Assembly (NCBI RefSeq): GCF_907164915.1
Contig: NC_061862.1
Coordinates: 85,794,846 to 85,858,845 of the forward strand
Direction: 5' to 3'
DNA length: 64,000 bases
Source of the DNA: Impatiens glandulifera
Taxonomy: Eukaryota; Streptophyta; Magnoliopsida; Ericales; Balsaminaceae
This document shows positions 50,301-62,387 of the stretch, piece by piece (within the stretch, counting starts at the first letter, position 1; each line of letters starts with the position of its first letter). A program made the position numbers and the translations under genes. The notes under the pieces were generated by a model. The model did not search any database, was not told where the DNA came from, and worked only from the letters and a program-made list of their open reading frames with translations.

Positions 50301-50960
50301 GCTATTGTATAAGTTTCAATCTCATTGCATTATTTGAGGTTGATTCAGTTTGTTCATTGTAAAACCCTAAGTTGGTTAAACTTTTATCTGTGAAAAGAAC
50401 TTCCAATATCAATGACCCAAATAGAAAAACACTCAAGCCAAATATAGAAAGCATAACAAAAGTTTTGAGAACATAACCAAACTTGCTATTCTAAGGATTG
50501 ACTTTTGTTAGCTTCAGTAAACTAAAAAGAGATAAAACACAGTTACTAAAAGTTAGTTTTCAAAACATTTAGAGTGAAAAAAAAATACATGTCTGACCTA
50601 AACATACATCTTTACTTTTCTGCAGGTCCAGTAATAGCACAGAACATGTCAATAATATAAAAGATTGTAAATACCACGTCTTGAAAACCATAGCCGAATA
50701 TAGAAAGCAGATACAAAAACCGATCATATTTGGACGAACCAGAGATAGTAGACAGATATAAGAGATGAAAGTAAACCTAGAGAGAGAAGCCTATTGACGG
50801 CTTCGTTGGGGTCCATATTACATTCTTTGAGCATGGAGTAGATCTCCGCATCGGGACAGTTTACAATCTCTTTCAAGCTATGAACCATCTTCCTAGACGC
50901 GGCGGGAATTGATTGAAGCGCTCCACCATTATTACTACTGGTTCCGTCCTTGCTAGTCAT
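44350..50960 (-). CDS. GBF-interacting protein 1 (GIP1)-like
   Basis: Ten exons: 50960-50777, 48966-48923, 48749-48644, 48569-48452, 48121-47484, 47060-46793, 46702-46426, 46063-45896, 45413-44946 and 44700-44350. All phases match; the CDS is 2622 nt (873 residues). GIP1 proteins are plant nuclear cofactors first found as partners of G-box bZIP factors (GBFs). Residues ~24-66 (KMVHSLKEIVNCPDAEIYSM, then NMDPNEAVNRLL) form the GIP1_N UBA-like domain, followed by a basic DPFHKVKSKREKKKE segment. PKPRGAAGRGGKAG and a SMADIVKMGRPPGK block (~190) are also typical. The rest is low-complexity, Ser/Asn/acidic, and the last exon (from ~758) is Gln/His-rich, a disordered prion-like tail. The 1.8-kb first intron contains a possible solo LTR. 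Confidence 0.95.
49200..49500. mobile_element. Possible solo LTR in the first GIP1 intron
   Basis: The sequence from TGTTAATAGTTGAAG to ...TTCTGTCACA has a TG...CA outline, a TATA-like stretch and composition unlike the intron around it. No target duplication was found and there is no coding. Confidence 0.3.
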
Positions 50961-53064
50961 ACTCCTTCTTTGAAAAGCCTCTCAGATCTGCTAGGTAGCA
51001 ACTGTAGAAACCTGAAAGAGTCGGCTGTAAAATCGAATCCGCTGTCTCAATACGATATCTAAGCTATCTCTCTCTCTTTATGCTTTCCCCACCGAAAATC
51101 CTCTCTCTCTAGAACTCAAAAGTTCTTTGTGAAAACTGAAACGTCTTTAGGTTTTGCACTCTGTAATTTTATTTATTTGATGTAAGAAACACAATTTATT
51201 CTTTTTATTTTTGTGTAATAAAATCAAATAAAATAAATCTTTTTATATAAATTTATTATAAAATAATATCTAAAAATCAAAACAACTATAGAAGAATTTT
51301 AATGTTAAATCAAATTATATAAATTAAAATTTTAATTAAGAATATTCAATAACTATTATATTTTTCATGTTTAACTTCAAAGACTTATTTAAGGGTGAAA
51401 AATATGTTAAGAACCAAACAAATTAATCTCAGTAAAAAATATTTCTTGTATATATTTAAACAGTAATAAAAAATAAAATAAAAAATTTAAAATTGACAAT
51501 CAACCTAATAAAAGATCATGTCATGTAATTTCTTGACTAAAAAATTAATTACATATAAATCAAGAGAATTTATTTATAAGAAAAGAACAACTTAAATAAA
51601 AATAAGAGTGGGTGAACAACAAACAATTTAATAACAATTAAGAGTATTATTCAAATAAAAAAAATTATTGAATTACAAATTCTATCCTACTAAACAGGAT
51701 ATCACTTCAGATCAAATATAACACCAAATTAATCTGAACAAATAATGTTAAAATTTCAAATATATTTTTTAACTTCTCTTAATTTCATTTTTGTGAAGAG
51801 ATAATAAAAATTTGAATAATTGATACACAAATTATTAAAAGGGTGATAGAACAAGTATTTTTATAAATAAAATAAAATAAATTCTTTCAGATAAGTAATT
51901 TTAACTAAGGAATAAACAAATAATTAATTTGTAATACTTAATATAAGATTAAATGGAAAATAATAAGGTAAAAAATTATTTAAAATAATATATAACATTA
52001 TATATTATATTATACAATGAAAATTCAAAATTAAAATTTATTTATTTTAAATAAGTAATTTTATATTTAGTAATAGAATAAGTTAATTTTTATATTAATG
52101 CATTAATATATATATATAATAAATAAGTTTAGATTTATTTATAGTTTAATATTTTTTATTTATGTACTTTATACTCTTATTTTCACGCATCTTTTTTTTT
52201 TCTAAATTCACTTTAGTAAAAAGGAATAAATAAATTTAATTTATATTTATTTTTTTATATATATAAAATATATAATATTATACAATTAAAATAAATATAT
52301 TATAAAATTTATCTTATAGATAAATATGTTTACATTAATAAATAAATTAAGTTCATTGACAATAAAATCATAACAAATATAATATTTTCAATTATTTATA
52401 ATTAATATTTAATAATAAAAGAAAATATCATTCTAATATTATAGGATACAAAACTACACATATCTAAAATAAATATTATAATATCTACTTATCTATTTTA
52501 TTTACTAATTTCAGAATAATATAAATAAATGTAATATAAAAACAATATCCATGTATTTCTAATATTGCCCCCCAAAACACAATTTGGTTAATATATAATT
52601 AACAAAATTAATTCTTTATAATATATTGTATGAAGATTCATCTAAAATAAAATAAAAATCTATAAATTATTAATTTTAATAATATATTTATTGATATATA
52701 AACATATATTTGCATTACATATATATATAAAAAAAAATCTCTGTTATAATTATAAAAAAATAATATTTTCTCATTTATTTCTCAATATATCATTTATCAT
52801 ATATATATATATATATATAAATATATAAATATATAATGTTCTATATATAATAAATAATAATTATATATACAAATATTTTTTTTCTCAAAATTTTAATTTC
52901 TTTTTATATCTATATGTATATAATTATAAAAATATATTAATTAATTTATATATATATATATATACACAAATTAATATGAGAAATAATAATTTAATTATAA
53001 AAACATATTATATATTATATATATATATATATTAAATTAAAATTTTATTATATGTAATTTTAGT

Positions 53065-53116
<52 letters not shown>

Positions 53117-53280
53117 GATTAATGATAAGTGAGAAAATATATATATATATATATAAATTTTGAAATCAAATTAAATATATATATATATAAATAAATAAAT
53201 ATATAATTTATATATTTGAGTTAATAAATAGATTTATAAATAATTTTTTTTATATATTATATAAATTTTTATTTATAGTA
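50961..53280. other. GIP1 promoter region, then AT-rich intergenic DNA
   Basis: The first ~200 bases upstream of the GIP1 start codon, with CTCTCT runs at 51064-51110, are the likely 5' untranslated region and promoter. The rest is extremely AT-rich with short (AT)n tracts (e.g. 53070-53113) and no gene. Confidence 0.5.
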
Positions 53281-54270
53281 AAAATAAAATTAAAAATAGA
53301 ATATGTATATAAAAAAAAATTAGAGAATTTATAATATAATTATATATATATATAGAGAGAGGGGGAGAGAGAGAAAAAAAAATTAGGAGAAAGTATTATA
53401 TAAATATTAAAACTTAATTTGAAGTTAGTTTATAGAGTTACACATTATAACTATAAATTTTTGGATGAAAACTTTAATAATTAGAACATTGTTGATTATT
53501 AATATAAATTTATAAAAAAAATTATAATAAAAATAAGTAAAAATAAAATTAAAAAGAGAATATATATATATATATAAAGAAATAAATTAGGAGAAAGTAT
53601 TATATAAATATAAAAACTTAATTTGAGGTTAGTTTCTAGAGTTACACCTTATAACTATACAATTTTGGATAAAAACTTTAATAGTTAGAACATTATTGAT
53701 TATTAATATAAATTTATAGTAAAAATAAAATTAAAAAGAGAATATGTATATACAAAATTTTATTTTTTAGAAAATTTATAATATTATTTTATCTATCTAT
53801 ATCTATATCTATATTTATATTTATATCTATATCTATATCTATATCTATCTATATATATATATCTATATCTATATATATATATATAAAAAGAAATAAACTA
53901 GGAGAAAGTATTATATAAAAACTTAATTTGAGGTTAGGTCTTCTAGAATTACATCTTATAACTATGAAATTTTGGATGAAAATTTTAATAGTTAGAACAT
54001 TGTTGAATATTACAATAAATTTATAATTTTTATATAATAAAAATAAAATTAAAAAGAGAATATGTAAATATAAAAGTTTTATTTTTTTAGAGAATTTATC
54101 ATATTATTATATATATATATTTATATAAAAAGGAATAGATTAGGAGAGAGTATTATATAAATATAAAAACTTAATTTGATGTTAGGTCTCTAAAATTACA
54201 CCTTATAACTATAAATTTTTTGATAAAAATTTTAATAGTCAGAACATTGTTGATTATTAAAATAAATTTA
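53281..54270. repeat. Tandem repeat array, about four units, with internal microsatellites
   Basis: Units begin near 53281, 53541, 53721 and 54040 with AAATAAAATTAAAAAGAGAA. Each continues with a variable (AT)n or (TATC/TATA)n tract, GGAGAAAGTATTATATAAAT, AAACTTAATTTGAGGTTAG, TTACACCTTATAACTATAAA and AGAACATTGTTGATTATTA. Unit length varies (about 180-320 bp) mainly with the simple-repeat part, including a TATCTA-rich block at 53791-53884. Confidence 0.85.
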
Positions 54271-54806
54271 TAATTTTTTTTAGGTAAGATTTTGATAACA
54301 TTAATACTATTCAAAGAAGAGGATATTATATAAATAGATATAAAAAATAATAAGAATGTTAAGTAATTTAACCTTACACCACGAAAGAATATGATACTAA
54401 TTAAAAGAAAAATATGAAAAACTTTCTAAATAAACACAAATGTTTTTTTTCAAGCATTTTGAAGTTCCATTTTTCTTCTTACCTTCCCAAAAAAAATCAC
54501 GAAAAATTAATGTTAATAAAAGATGCCACCTATCCATAATATATAAATTCTATAAAAAAAATAAAAATAACTCAGTTTAATCTTAATATATTTATTCTAT
54601 TACAGTACATTACCTATATTATTCTATTTTTTACTGGAATTTTGTTTTTCTATATTAAACTTTTCCAAATTACAATTTTTTACCATTGTAATCCTCAAGA
54701 CTTAGGACATGGTTGGTAAGATGGTTTTTGTACTCATGAATGAGAAAAAGAATAAATTAAGTGTTTGGTTAATATGTTTGATTTTAGCATGTTGATTTGA
54801 TTATCG
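54271..54806. other. AT-rich intergenic DNA
   Basis: No gene or defined element seen between the tandem repeat array and the LTR retrotransposon. Confidence 0.5.
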
Positions 54807-54811
54807 GATAC

Positions 54812-55270
54812 TGTTAAGCTTGAAAATATAACCGAGTCTTTCAAGTTCTTTAATTCAAGAAACGGGTTCTTGATAGTTGGACCGAGGGTGGAATTCAATA
54901 CTCAAACGCAGCGGCCATAGAGTGAGAAGAGAATTCGAGGTTAAGGAGAGAAGAACCGAAGGTGAGAAGAGAAATACTACTAGAATACACCTATAGTAGT
55001 CCAAGATAGGGGTCCAAGACCGAGAAAATAACTTAGAGCACAACTTTCAAAAACTTCAATTCATAAGCCAAAAAGTGGGGTGGGCATCAGCATTTAAAGC
55101 GGCTGAATTACCCAAGAGTCGGTTACAAACTTGTTACAACAACTTGTAGAAATAACAGAATTCGGTTTAAGAGAAATAAGAGAGAAAAGAAACAAAACAA
55201 AAAACATAAACCGGCCCAAGTGTTCCATAGGACCGAGAAGGGTACACTTTCTTATTCGTGGATCGTAACA
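54812..55270 (-). repeat. 3' LTR of the Ty3/gypsy element
   Basis: Direct repeat of 57295-57764. On the minus strand it begins TGTTACGATCCACG and ends TTAACA, next to the polypurine tract. Confidence 0.93.
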
Positions 55271-55329
55271 TCATCTCCCCCATCAGAAGTTCGTCGCCCT
55301 CGACGAAAAGAACGTGGACTGGTCAGCCT

Positions 55330-55560
55330 CTAATGCGCATCTTCAAACTTCAAAAATATTGCTTCGGTCGGTACCTTGTAGTCTTTTGCACTGCCGGGTC
55401 ACTCGCCACTCCGCCTATGTATGAAACTTCTGTGCACCCAAGGTCGAGTTTTTCATTGTTTAAAGCTGACCTTCGTTGCTGCAATGTCTCCAGCGCCTGG
55501 TACAAAAATAATTTCTTCCAGCTCCGATTATACTCTATAGTGTCTTTAAAAATTCAGGCC
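55330..55560 (-). pseudogene. Reverse-transcriptase C-terminal remnant
   Basis: After a stop at the end of the preceding frame, the minus strand reads EYNRSWKKLFLYQALETLQQ, then LNNEKLDLGCTEVSYIGG. This fits the stretch of Ty3 reverse transcriptase just after the YxDD core (…HL..VLETL…CxFG…V.YLG…). The catalytic core upstream is absent, so an internal deletion has joined the post-protease spacer to this stub. Confidence 0.65.
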
Positions 55561-55805
55561 AAGTCTTTTTCCCGAACCAGCATAAAAGGGGCATCGAAGG
55601 AGCCATAACTTTTAATTAGATCTTCATGAATATCTTCCAAGGTCATTGCCGTGAGGGAAACAGTTTGGCCTTCGGGCTTACTCTTTATTTGCATTTTGGC
55701 AGCAACACTACATTCATCTAAAGTCTTTTCCAGCTGGTTTCCATGCATCAAAGTGGCCCGCGACCGAGGAATTCCCTTTAGGACTGTGGTTTTGTCTTGC
55801 TTCTC

Positions 55806-56214
55806 TTAGGATAGGGTCAGCTTTTCGAAGTCCCAAGATGACGGGCCTAGAGTTATCATCCATTCAATGCCCAACACAATATCATATCCGTCCATCGAAA
55901 TTACCTTCATTTTTGTTTGATATTCATTGCCTTCCATCGACCACTTCAAGTCTTTGCAAACACTAGAGCATAACACATTAGACCCATCGACCACTCTAAC
56001 CGATTGCACCCGGGTTGCTATGTTTTTTTGGTCTATTTTCTCCAAAATCCTACTATTGATAAAATTGTGGGTGCTGCCTGTATCGATCAGGATCACTACC
56101 GGCAGGTTCCCAACTTTGCCAAGAATCTGGAGCGTTTGAAAAGCTTTAAAACCGGTCAAGGCATGTAAGGATATGGCTAGTTCATCCCTTGTGCCGAGCA
56201 ATGAAGGTAGATCA
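55806..56214 (-). pseudogene. Retropepsin-like aspartic protease of the Ty3/gypsy element
   Basis: An open segment (to the stop at 55806) carries the aspartic-protease active site LIDTGSTHNFI, the downstream ILEKI and GYDIVLGIEWM, and a closing WDFEKL typical of the RVP_2-type protease between gag and reverse transcriptase. It belongs to a defective element, with stops on both sides. Confidence 0.85.
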
Positions 56215-57240
56215 TCAAAAATAGGTTATTGATCGGGTTCTTGGTCTTCTTGATTGCGAAACCATGAATAACTTTGATTTACACCTATGGTTTGATTGCC
56301 ATTTTTCATTGCAAGAGTAGCATATGCCCTTCTTTCGCTTTTCATCAATTGAGGCTGGGTCTAATTGCTTAACATGGCTCTGGTTTGCATTTGAAGAGGA
56401 CTCATATGATGAATTCTTGAAGTCGGTATTGGTGCTCGGCCCGACTGTGTTGATATTGGATGGCGTGGGCAGCAACGGTGCTTCAGCGCTATACAAGTTA
56501 TCACTGCTCATTAAGGACCGATATGTTGCTTCTTGGACTTTAGCCATTGTCATGGCTTCGTTTAGAGAATCTGGGAATCGCAACCTGATGTAGTTTGCAA
56601 TCTCCTCCCTTAGACCGGACAAGTAACAATCTATGACGTATTCCCTTAGCATGCTGTAGAGTTTTTGAGAGATCGACATGTATCGCAGATTATATTCTTA
56701 AACCGACCCAACCTGTTTCAAATTCATCAGTTGTCTCATTGGTGTGTCATGTATAGACGACCCGAATTGAGTCATAAGGTCTCTCTTGAACACGTCCCAA
56801 GATAATGCTTCCATATGATTGCGGTTCTGAAGATATGACCCGTATCACATTCTTGCTTCGCTAGAAAAGTGAATGAGGACGATTTCTAATTTAGTGGCAT
56901 CCATAGTTTTGTCCACCCTAAAAAATTGCTCGGCGGATATTAGCCAGCTTTCGACATCCGACCCATCAAACCGAGGAAAATCGACCTTGGTTAGCCGAGT
57001 GGGAGGAACATAATGTTGGTCGCGATTCTGGTCAGGGTGTTGGGGCCTAAATGGGGAAGGACCATGGCAAGACTTATCATCATAGGGTCTGTGGCGGGGT
57101 TCTTGCACATTTCCAGATGCCCCGCTCTCAAAGGCTGCCATTCGTTATTCAGCCGCATCAAATCTTCGGTCTATGGCAGCTTGCATCGCAGCTGTTTGTT
57201 GGGACAGATTTTCAATAAGGGCCTTGAGCGCATCCATTTC
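56215..57240 (-). pseudogene. gag remnant of the Ty3/gypsy element
   Basis: Read from 57240 down, a broken frame gives MAAFESGASGNVQEPRHRPY, then PRFDGSDVESWLISAEQFF (the gag Retrotrans_gag start), an in-frame stop near 56845, and a resumed frame with YVIDCYLSGLREEIANYIRL. It ends in a zinc knuckle, CYSCNEKWQSNHRC (about 56300-56340). At least two stops interrupt the polyprotein, so it is not functional. Confidence 0.85.
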
Positions 57241-57294
57241 TAATTACTGGCGAGTTTCTACCATGTTGAGAATCGACCAGCTCTGATACCAATA

Positions 57295-57764
57295 TGTTAA
57301 TCTTGAAACTATAACAGAGACTTTCGAGTTCTTTAATTCAAGAAACGGGTTATTTATAGTTGGACCGATAGTGGAATTCAATACTCAAACGCAGCGGACA
57401 TAGAGTGAGAAGAAAATTCGAGGTTAAGGAGAGAAGAACTGAATGTGAGAAGAGAAATACTACTAGAATACACCTAGTAGTTCAAGATAGGGGTCCAAGA
57501 CCAAGAAAATAACTTAGAGCACAACTTTCAAAAGCTTCACTTCATAAGCCAAAAAGTGGGGTGGGCATCAGCATTTAAAGCGGCTGAATTACCCAAGAGT
57601 CGGTTACAAACTTGTTACAACAACTTGTAAAAATAACAGAATTCGGTTTAAGAGAAATAAGAGAGAAATGAAACAAAACAGAATTATTCAACAAAAAACA
57701 TAAACCGGCCCAAGTGTTCCATAGGACCGAGAAGGGTGCACTTTCTTATTCGTGGATCGTAACA
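57295..57764 (-). repeat. 5' LTR of the Ty3/gypsy element
   Basis: Direct repeat of 54812-55270. In minus orientation it directly precedes the TGGTATCAGAGC primer site. Confidence 0.93.
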
Positions 57765-57769
57765 GATAC

Positions 57770-58651
57770 TTATGAATCATCCAAATAGTCAGGAATATTC
57801 ATTCCTCTCTAAATTTGAACAAATTCAAAAATTGATATTGTTTTCGTTCAACTTCCCAACTTAACATACTTTGTTATTAATTCTCAAATTAACATACTTT
57901 ACTATTCAAACTCAATTTTTCTTTTCTTTTTTAAAATTTATTTACATGAGTTTAAACTCATATTTATATATAAATTAATATTTTTTAAAATTTAATTATT
58001 TATATTTTAATATATATATTTACATTTCAATTATTATTTTATATAATTTATTTTATTTTATTTTTATGTTTCATGAAATATTATATAATTGAGAATCATT
58101 TAAATGTAGACAAAAACATTACAATTCAAAGTGTCACCAAACAAAGTCCAAACATAACAAGATTAAGCATTTGAAAAACAATAATAGAATCATAAGACAC
58201 AAATGTTTATCAACAACAAACTTAACATAAATTTAGTGTTAACAATTTCAAAAATATTTAAAAAAAATTGAGAAAGAAAAAAACCCAATCAAATCTAAGC
58301 TAACTTATTCCAACTAAGATGGATAACTCACGAAAAATCATAATTTGTGATATGTGTGATAAAGAATGTCATATGAGACATAGTCAACGATGTCTTAAGA
58401 AGAATTGTTAGTATTTATCAAACTATTATAGAGTAAAAAATTATTATATTTTATAAATAATTGAAATGTAAATAAATATATATATATATATATATATATT
58501 AAAATATAAATATTTAAATTAATAACAATAATAGTTTAAAATATATATCAAAATATAATTAATTAAATTTATAAAAATTATAATTTAAATATATATATAT
58601 ATAGGGGCTCAGCACACACAAAAAATAAAAAATAAATAAATATATAAATAA

Positions 58652-58707
<56 letters not shown>

Positions 58708-59051
58708 GATAAAATATAATATTACCCTATATATATCTAAATAATCAAATTTATAAAAAAAAAATTAAATATATATATCAAAATATAAATAAATAAATTT
58801 ATAAAAATATTTATTTTAATATTTTAATAAAAATAATATTTTAAATATATATACTTAATAATAAGTTTAAATATAAATAAATTAATAAAAAAAAATGAAT
58901 ATAAATAATAAAATATAAATAAATAAATAAAATAAATTAGTTTGAAAAGTTAAATGAAAATAATTTGAGAATTTGTTCTAATTTTTATGGATCTACTTTT
59001 CCCGCATTATGTCCAATATTTTATTTTTATTTTCTTTCATAATTATAATAA

Positions 59052-59094
<43 letters not shown>

Positions 59095-60430
59095 CACTTA
59101 TTCGTTCTTTTATAATTAAATAATAATAATTTTTTATTTTATTTATTAAAAGAAATTATTTCAATTTTTAAATAATATTAATAAATTCTTAAAAATAAAA
59201 TATAATTAATAAAATAATATTATTATAATAATTAATAATAATATAATCATTTTTATATAATTAATTAAAATATTATATATTAATAATACAATTATATTAA
59301 ATTAATTAAAATATATAAACTTAAAAACAAAAAATAATTTTATATAAAATAAATTATTTTAAAATATATAAAAAACAATAAATATGAAATATTTTAACAA
59401 AAATTGTTATTAAAAATTTATAACATGATATAATATAAATTATTAATTAAAACGTTATATTTGATCCACTATTAATATTAAAGACTCTGTGTTATATTAT
59501 TTTTAGGAAAAAAATGAGACAACGGATTAAAAAAATTGGACTGCCCGCAATTTGTGTTATACTATTTATATTTGATACATAGTTTTTTTATTTATATTTA
59601 AATTAAAAAATTGAATCATTTAATTTTTTTTATTATAAATAATTTTATACTTTTAAAAAAAATATAATTAGTAGGATAAGATATTATATGTTTATATTTT
59701 ATTAAATTATGAAACAATCAAATATTTTTTATATTTTAATAAATTATGATATAAAAATAATAATATTTTATATTTTTAATTAAATAAAATATAATAAAAA
59801 ATAAAATGGAGATATAATACTAATTTCAGTTATAAAATAATATTTATATTTTTTTTTAATAAATTCAAACATTATTAATAAGAATAAGAATAAAAATAAT
59901 TAATACTCCAATGACATTACACTTTTATCAATAATATGCATTCTCATTCTACATGTATATAATCTTATTCTATTCTCATTCACTTATTTTGTAACAAAGC
60001 CCCATTAAGATAGGCGAAATAAATTTAATAAGAGTTTTGGAAAAACAAACTCTAATCTAACTACTATTATAGTATACAAACTGTAAATATGGTTTGTTTG
60101 GAAATAGTTTTATATCTAGAGTTATAAATGAGCATGAGCATGAGTTTGAGTTTGATAGAAAAATGAAAAATAATTTTTAAATATAATTTTAATTATGTTT
60201 AATATTAATAATGTAGTTAGACTAGATATAGTTACCTTTAAAAATAATTTTATTTATTTAAATATATTTATATGTATTTTTTATTTATTATTATACCCTA
60301 AGAAAACAATATTAACTTTATTAAGAGCTTGTTTGAGAATTTCTCCAGTATTTTAGAAAAAAATTGTTATCATATCACTATATTTTAACCATAAAATAAC
60401 TAATTATATCCACTAAAATATATTTGTAAC
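57770..60430. other. Extremely AT-rich stretch
   Basis: No gene. It contains (AT)n tracts at about 58659-58703 and 59059-59092 and a SINE 3' fragment at 59507-59560. Confidence 0.5.
59507..59560 (-). mobile_element. 5'-truncated SINE fragment
   Basis: The words ATGAGACAACGGATTAA and CTGCCCGCAA.TTGTGTTA match, in order, the 3' half of the SINE at 14728-14883 (ATAGGACAACGGATTAA, GTAGCCCGCAAACACA). The promoter part is missing. Confidence 0.6.
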
Positions 60431-61235
60431 TCCACGAAAAATTTATGATTCAGCACGTGTTGGGGACACGTGGCAATACAGAAATCCGGAGTGACTCAAA
60501 GTTGGATTGATTTCAATATTAATTTGCGTGTCAAACATTATTTTTAAAGATTTTTTTATAGTACCTGAAAACTTTTAAAATCAATTATGTAAAAGTAATT
60601 AATTTTATTCAAATTTTAATATTACTTGAATTTTCTATATTCAAATAATAATTTGATTTGAAATCCGGTTTAAATTAGTTAAACATAATTAATTAAAGAA
60701 AAGATTATTTATTTGAAAATATAGTCGCCAAATAATTTTAAAAAAATCAATAAAATGTACGTGTATAAACATACTCTATACTAGAGTTTCCATAAGTGGT
60801 TCGTTATTTGGTTACGCTCGAGAAATAACTTTCACGCTATGTCATATGCGCCCGTTGAAAACGTTTTTTTTAATTCTGGTTATCAAAAGATTTATTTATA
60901 ACATTTATTTCTTTAATTAGTCGCTTAGGGTTCTAAACAAGGATAAGTTTAGATTACATAAATAATTGTACAAAATTATTTAGAAATGCGTACCTGCAAT
61001 TGCGATTACGAGAGATTGAGTACAAGGCCGGGAAAATATCAGAAAAGTATTAGAATTTAAAAATAAACTCAAAACGGAGCTTTAGTCAAAATATTTGTTT
61101 GAGAAATATCCCAAAAATATTTTGAAATAATTTTCTGACCTCTCGAGATTATTTGAAAATGGATTGGGGTTTCAAACTTACAAAAATAATTTTAGATTTT
61201 TAAAAGTGAAACCAAACCGGCCTTAGGATCGGAGT

Positions 61236-61560
61236 CATAGAGCTTGAGTCCATTTTTACCGGTCGAAGACCAGATGGGCTCGGTCTAGACCGAGAGATCT
61301 CGATTGGGGTCTAGGATACTCGGTCAGAGGACTAGAGTGTTCGTCCTAAGGTTTGGGAGGCTCGGTCCAGAACTCGGATTGTTTGGTCCTAAGTCTGGGA
61401 GGCTCTGTCCCATAACTAGATTTCTCGATCGTGGATCCTGAGAGTCTCGGTCCCAGGTTAGACCTCTCGATCCGGTCAATTTTCTCGGTCCTTGGTCTTG
61501 GTTAGGACCGAGAATTTTCGATCTTATCTTTCGGTCCTACAGGACTCGGTCCAAGAACAC
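61236..61560. repeat. Degenerate CTCGGTCC minisatellite in a GC-richer island
   Basis: The word CTCGGTCC, or one-base variants, and its complement GGACCGAG recur about every 25-35 bp, often in a GGGAGGCTCGGTCCxxAACT context. The block is much more GC-rich than its surroundings and keeps no open frame. It resembles repeat-rich spacers of LTR retrotransposons, but no LTR was located around it. Confidence 0.7.
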
Positions 61561-62106
61561 CGAATGTTTTTCATTTGGTATGAAAATTGTAGGTTTGTAT
61601 CTTTTGATAAAAAAAAACATGATTTGTAAGTTGCTATCAACTTCATTTGATGTAGGGATCATAATCCCTAATTCTAAAACCGATCAATCGAATCCTAAGA
61701 CGATGATTATTCAAAATGTTTTTAGGGTAAAATTTGGAAACTTTTGAATTAGGCCATCTCATGGCCTAATTCTTGTTCCAACATTTCGAAATAATGTTTA
61801 CAATTGAACACAATCAAAACAAGAATATCAATCGAGCTTTGTAACAAATTTTAAAATTGAAATTAAAATTTTTTATTTCAATAATTTCAGTTCGATCAAA
61901 CATTATCGGGATGTATGTAATATGGTTTGAAAATCATTCTAACATGTTTACAAACATGTTAGGCAACTATTTGATCAAAATTCAGGCTTAAAAGCTTAAG
62001 AACATGGATTTCAAATTTTCCAGATTTTCAAATCAAATTTAAGTTTTTTTTATTTAGGTTGATTTGATGAAATCTTTTTCAACAAAAAGTTTGGATATCA
62101 TCTAGG

Positions 62107-62379
62107 CAGGGACGAATCTATGTAGGGGCTCGGGTGGGCTGAAGCCCACCCCGAAAAAAAATAATATATATATATATATTTTAAGGTAGAAATATGACAT
62201 TACCCTTAATTTCTTTAAAAATTTTAATATAATTCATTGTTTTTTATCTAATTATTAAAAAAATGGTAAAACTTTACTTTTATATACTTGTATTTTTCAA
62301 AATTTTCTCATCATTATTTTAAGTCCACCCTAATTTTTTTTCAAGCCCACCCTAGTTCAAAATCTTGGGTCCGTCCCTG
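62107..62379. mobile_element. hAT-type MITE (CAGGGACG ends)
   Basis: The ends CAGGGACG and CGTCCCTG are inverted, flanked by CATCTAGG (62099-62106) and CATCTAAG (62380-62387). The subterminal GGTGGGCTGAAGCCCACC palindrome matches the one in the element at 31361-32046, placing both in one family. It is non-coding. Confidence 0.85.
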
Positions 62380-62387
62380 CATCTAAG

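Larger units (their letters stand above)
54812..57764 (-). mobile_element. Ty3/gypsy LTR retrotransposon, internally deleted (gag-pro only)
   Basis: Two direct LTRs (54812-55270, 459 bp, and 57295-57764, 470 bp) have TG...CA ends and are flanked by identical GATAC duplications (54807-54811 and 57765-57769). On the minus strand the 5' LTR is 57764-57295. It is followed by the primer site TGGTATCAGAGC (tRNA-iMet), gag, protease, a short reverse-transcriptase remnant, a polypurine tract (GATGGGGGAGATGA) and the 3' LTR. Most of reverse transcriptase, RNase H and integrase are missing. LTR copies differ by scattered substitutions and a ~10-bp indel, so insertion is not very recent. It can move only with help from another element. 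Confidence 0.93.

Noticed and set aside
55258..56593. Plus-strand ORFs over the retrotransposon
   Set aside because: They are antisense to gag, protease and the reverse-transcriptase remnant.
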